Assembly: GCA_021647375.1 (NCBI GenBank)
Contig: JAKIUV010000074.1
Location: 1-12,866, forward strand
Length of the DNA: 12,866 nt
Direction: 5' to 3'
From: Robiginitomaculum sp.
Lineage (GTDB): Bacteria; Pseudomonadota; Alphaproteobacteria; Caulobacterales; Maricaulaceae
Shown here: positions 12,244-12,866 of the stretch, one piece after another
Position numbering within the stretch: the stretch's first letter is position 1
How the letters are laid out: the number at the start of each line of letters is the position of its first letter
The notes under the pieces: generated by a model
Databases searched by the model: none
The model's input: the letters and a program-made list of their open reading frames with translations, nothing else
Told to the model about the DNA's origin: nothing
Translations under genes and position numbers: made by a program

Positions 12244-12675
12244 ATGCGCGGATTAATATCAGTAACTTTAGGGCTAACAATAACATTGGTGGCCGCACCC
12301 GCATGGGCAGGCACGCTCGCGGATTACACAGCTAAGCCTGGTAAATTTAAGGTGGAGAACGGCGTTAGAGTTTTTCGCATAAAACCAACAAAAGCCCCGG
12401 AATATCAAAACCAAGCGAGCGGGCAATATCAGCAAGCTTTAAACCACCGCGCCCAAGGAGATGCAGTAGAACATGCTTTTGAGCGTGGTTATGATGCCGG
12501 TTTTGAAGCAGGCTTTGACAAAGCGAGTAAAAAACCAACCCCCCGACGGAACCGCTATAATTACGGGCGGCGTTACAGTACATCAGGGTTTAATCCCCGC
12601 TATAGTCGATTCAGATCAAACATAAGCTATGGCCGCCCCGCTTATGTATCGCGCGCAAGGAAGAAAAAAAACTAA
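12244..12675 (+). CDS. Small secreted Arg/Tyr-rich protein, unknown function
   Basis: This 143-residue protein has a clear signal peptide (MRGLISVTLGLTITLVAAPAWA, cut after residue 22). The mature part begins with a polar segment, followed by GYDAGFEAGFDKASKK (about 80-95). The C-terminal 45 residues are rich in Arg, Tyr and Ser and end ARKKKN. It has no glycine zipper. Its basic Tyr/Asn/Arg-rich tail resembles in composition the tails of the three neighbours, so it may belong to the same envelope-associated set. A GTGAGG lies close to the ATG. A perfect CtrA box is just upstream and a terminator separates it from the previous gene. I recognise no family. Confidence 0.7.
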   Translation: MRGLISVTLGLTITLVAAPAWAGTLADYTAKPGKFKVENGVRVFRIKPTKAPEYQNQASGQYQQALNHRAQGDAVEHAFERGYDAGFEAGFDKASKKPTPRRNRYNYGRRYSTSGFNPRYSRFRSNISYGRPAYVSRARKKKN

Positions 12676-12702
12676 AACCATTATTGTTTATATCCTCCCG
12701 GC

Positions 12703-12866
12703 CTATAACCACCCCAACAGTTCCGCGCTACGCACGACATAAACACCGCCAATAATGCCCACGAGATATTTTGTATAACTGCGAAACCCGACAGTACTCA
12801 TATGACCCAAAATGCGGGTACCTGACAAGGTTCCGAGCAGGATGAACGGCACAGCAACAAAAAAGA
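12703..12866 (-). CDS. C-terminal part of a membrane protein, possibly TauE/SafE family
   Basis: On the minus strand a frame is open from the window edge to a TAG (12705-12703), giving 53 residues. It contains a hydrophobic helix (FFVAVPFILLGTLSGTRIL), a short polar loop (GHMSTVGFRSYTKY) and a second helix (LVGIIGGVYVVRSAELLGWL). The pattern helix, G-T-x-x-G-x-R loop, F-R, final helix resembles the end of TauE/SafE (TSUP) sulfite exporters. The call rests on a short tail, so only the membrane nature is fairly safe. It converges on the preceding plus-strand gene with 27 bases between stops and no evident terminator. Confidence 0.5.
   Translation of the reverse strand, partial: FFVAVPFILLGTLSGTRILGHMSTVGFRSYTKYLVGIIGGVYVVRSAELLGWL

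Overview
The window looks like chromosomal DNA of an alphaproteobacterium of moderate GC content. The best clue is a full-length DivL-type sensor kinase, in which a tyrosine replaces the phospho-accepting histidine. DivL is an alphaproteobacterial cell-cycle protein acting on the CckA-ChpT-CtrA pathway. A perfect TTAA-N7-TTAA box (the CtrA consensus) occurs near the right end. A caulobacterial, hyphomonad or maricaulis-like lineage would fit, but I cannot name a genus. No rRNA, tRNA, CRISPR array, insertion sequence or phage gene was seen. No gene-free stretch exceeds about 220 bases.

Layout, left to right. (1) 1-131 is the tail of a plus-strand gene, probably of the DUF4175/TIGR02302 family, converging on and overlapping divL. 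(2) 128-3031, minus strand: a four-helix HsmA/TIGR03987-like membrane protein followed by divL. (3) 3032-3208: a divergent intergenic region with GGACA/TGTCC palindromes, then plus-strand pseudoazurin (periplasmic blue copper protein) and its terminator. (4) 3784-5699: a BaiN/HI0933-type flavoprotein and a secreted TPR protein. (5) 5700-5888: a regulatory region with two 20-bp operators, followed by a TetR-family gene. (6) 6583-9504: a probable lipid operon with a PlsC-type acyltransferase, an LplT-like MFS transporter and a SpoU-family RNA methyltransferase. (7) 9654-12675: a cluster of secreted proteins, three with paralogous glycine-zipper domains and one small Arg/Tyr-rich protein. (8) 12703-12866, minus strand: the C-terminal end of a membrane protein, perhaps TauE/SafE-like.

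The most unusual signal is a pair of related ~90-bp elements, at 6596-6688 and 7539-7628. One lies just before the acyltransferase and the other just before the transporter. Each folds into three hairpins inside a GGCA/TGCC closing stem, and the two copies differ by compensatory base changes in all three hairpins. Each also lies in the same reading frame of a small Arg-rich leader ORF (42 and 36 codons) with a good Shine-Dalgarno, and each leader's TGA overlaps the next gene's ATG as ATGA. This could be a translated, structured RNA leader that couples expression of the two lipid genes, or a palindromic repeat family captured at gene starts.

Working together: the acyltransferase and transporter are natural partners, because LplT-type transporters flip lysophospholipids inward for re-acylation. 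The upstream TetR protein probably represses its own promoter and possibly this operon. Pseudoazurin and the membrane protein opposite it may share control through the palindromes between them. The glycine-zipper proteins probably act in or on the envelope, but their function is unknown.
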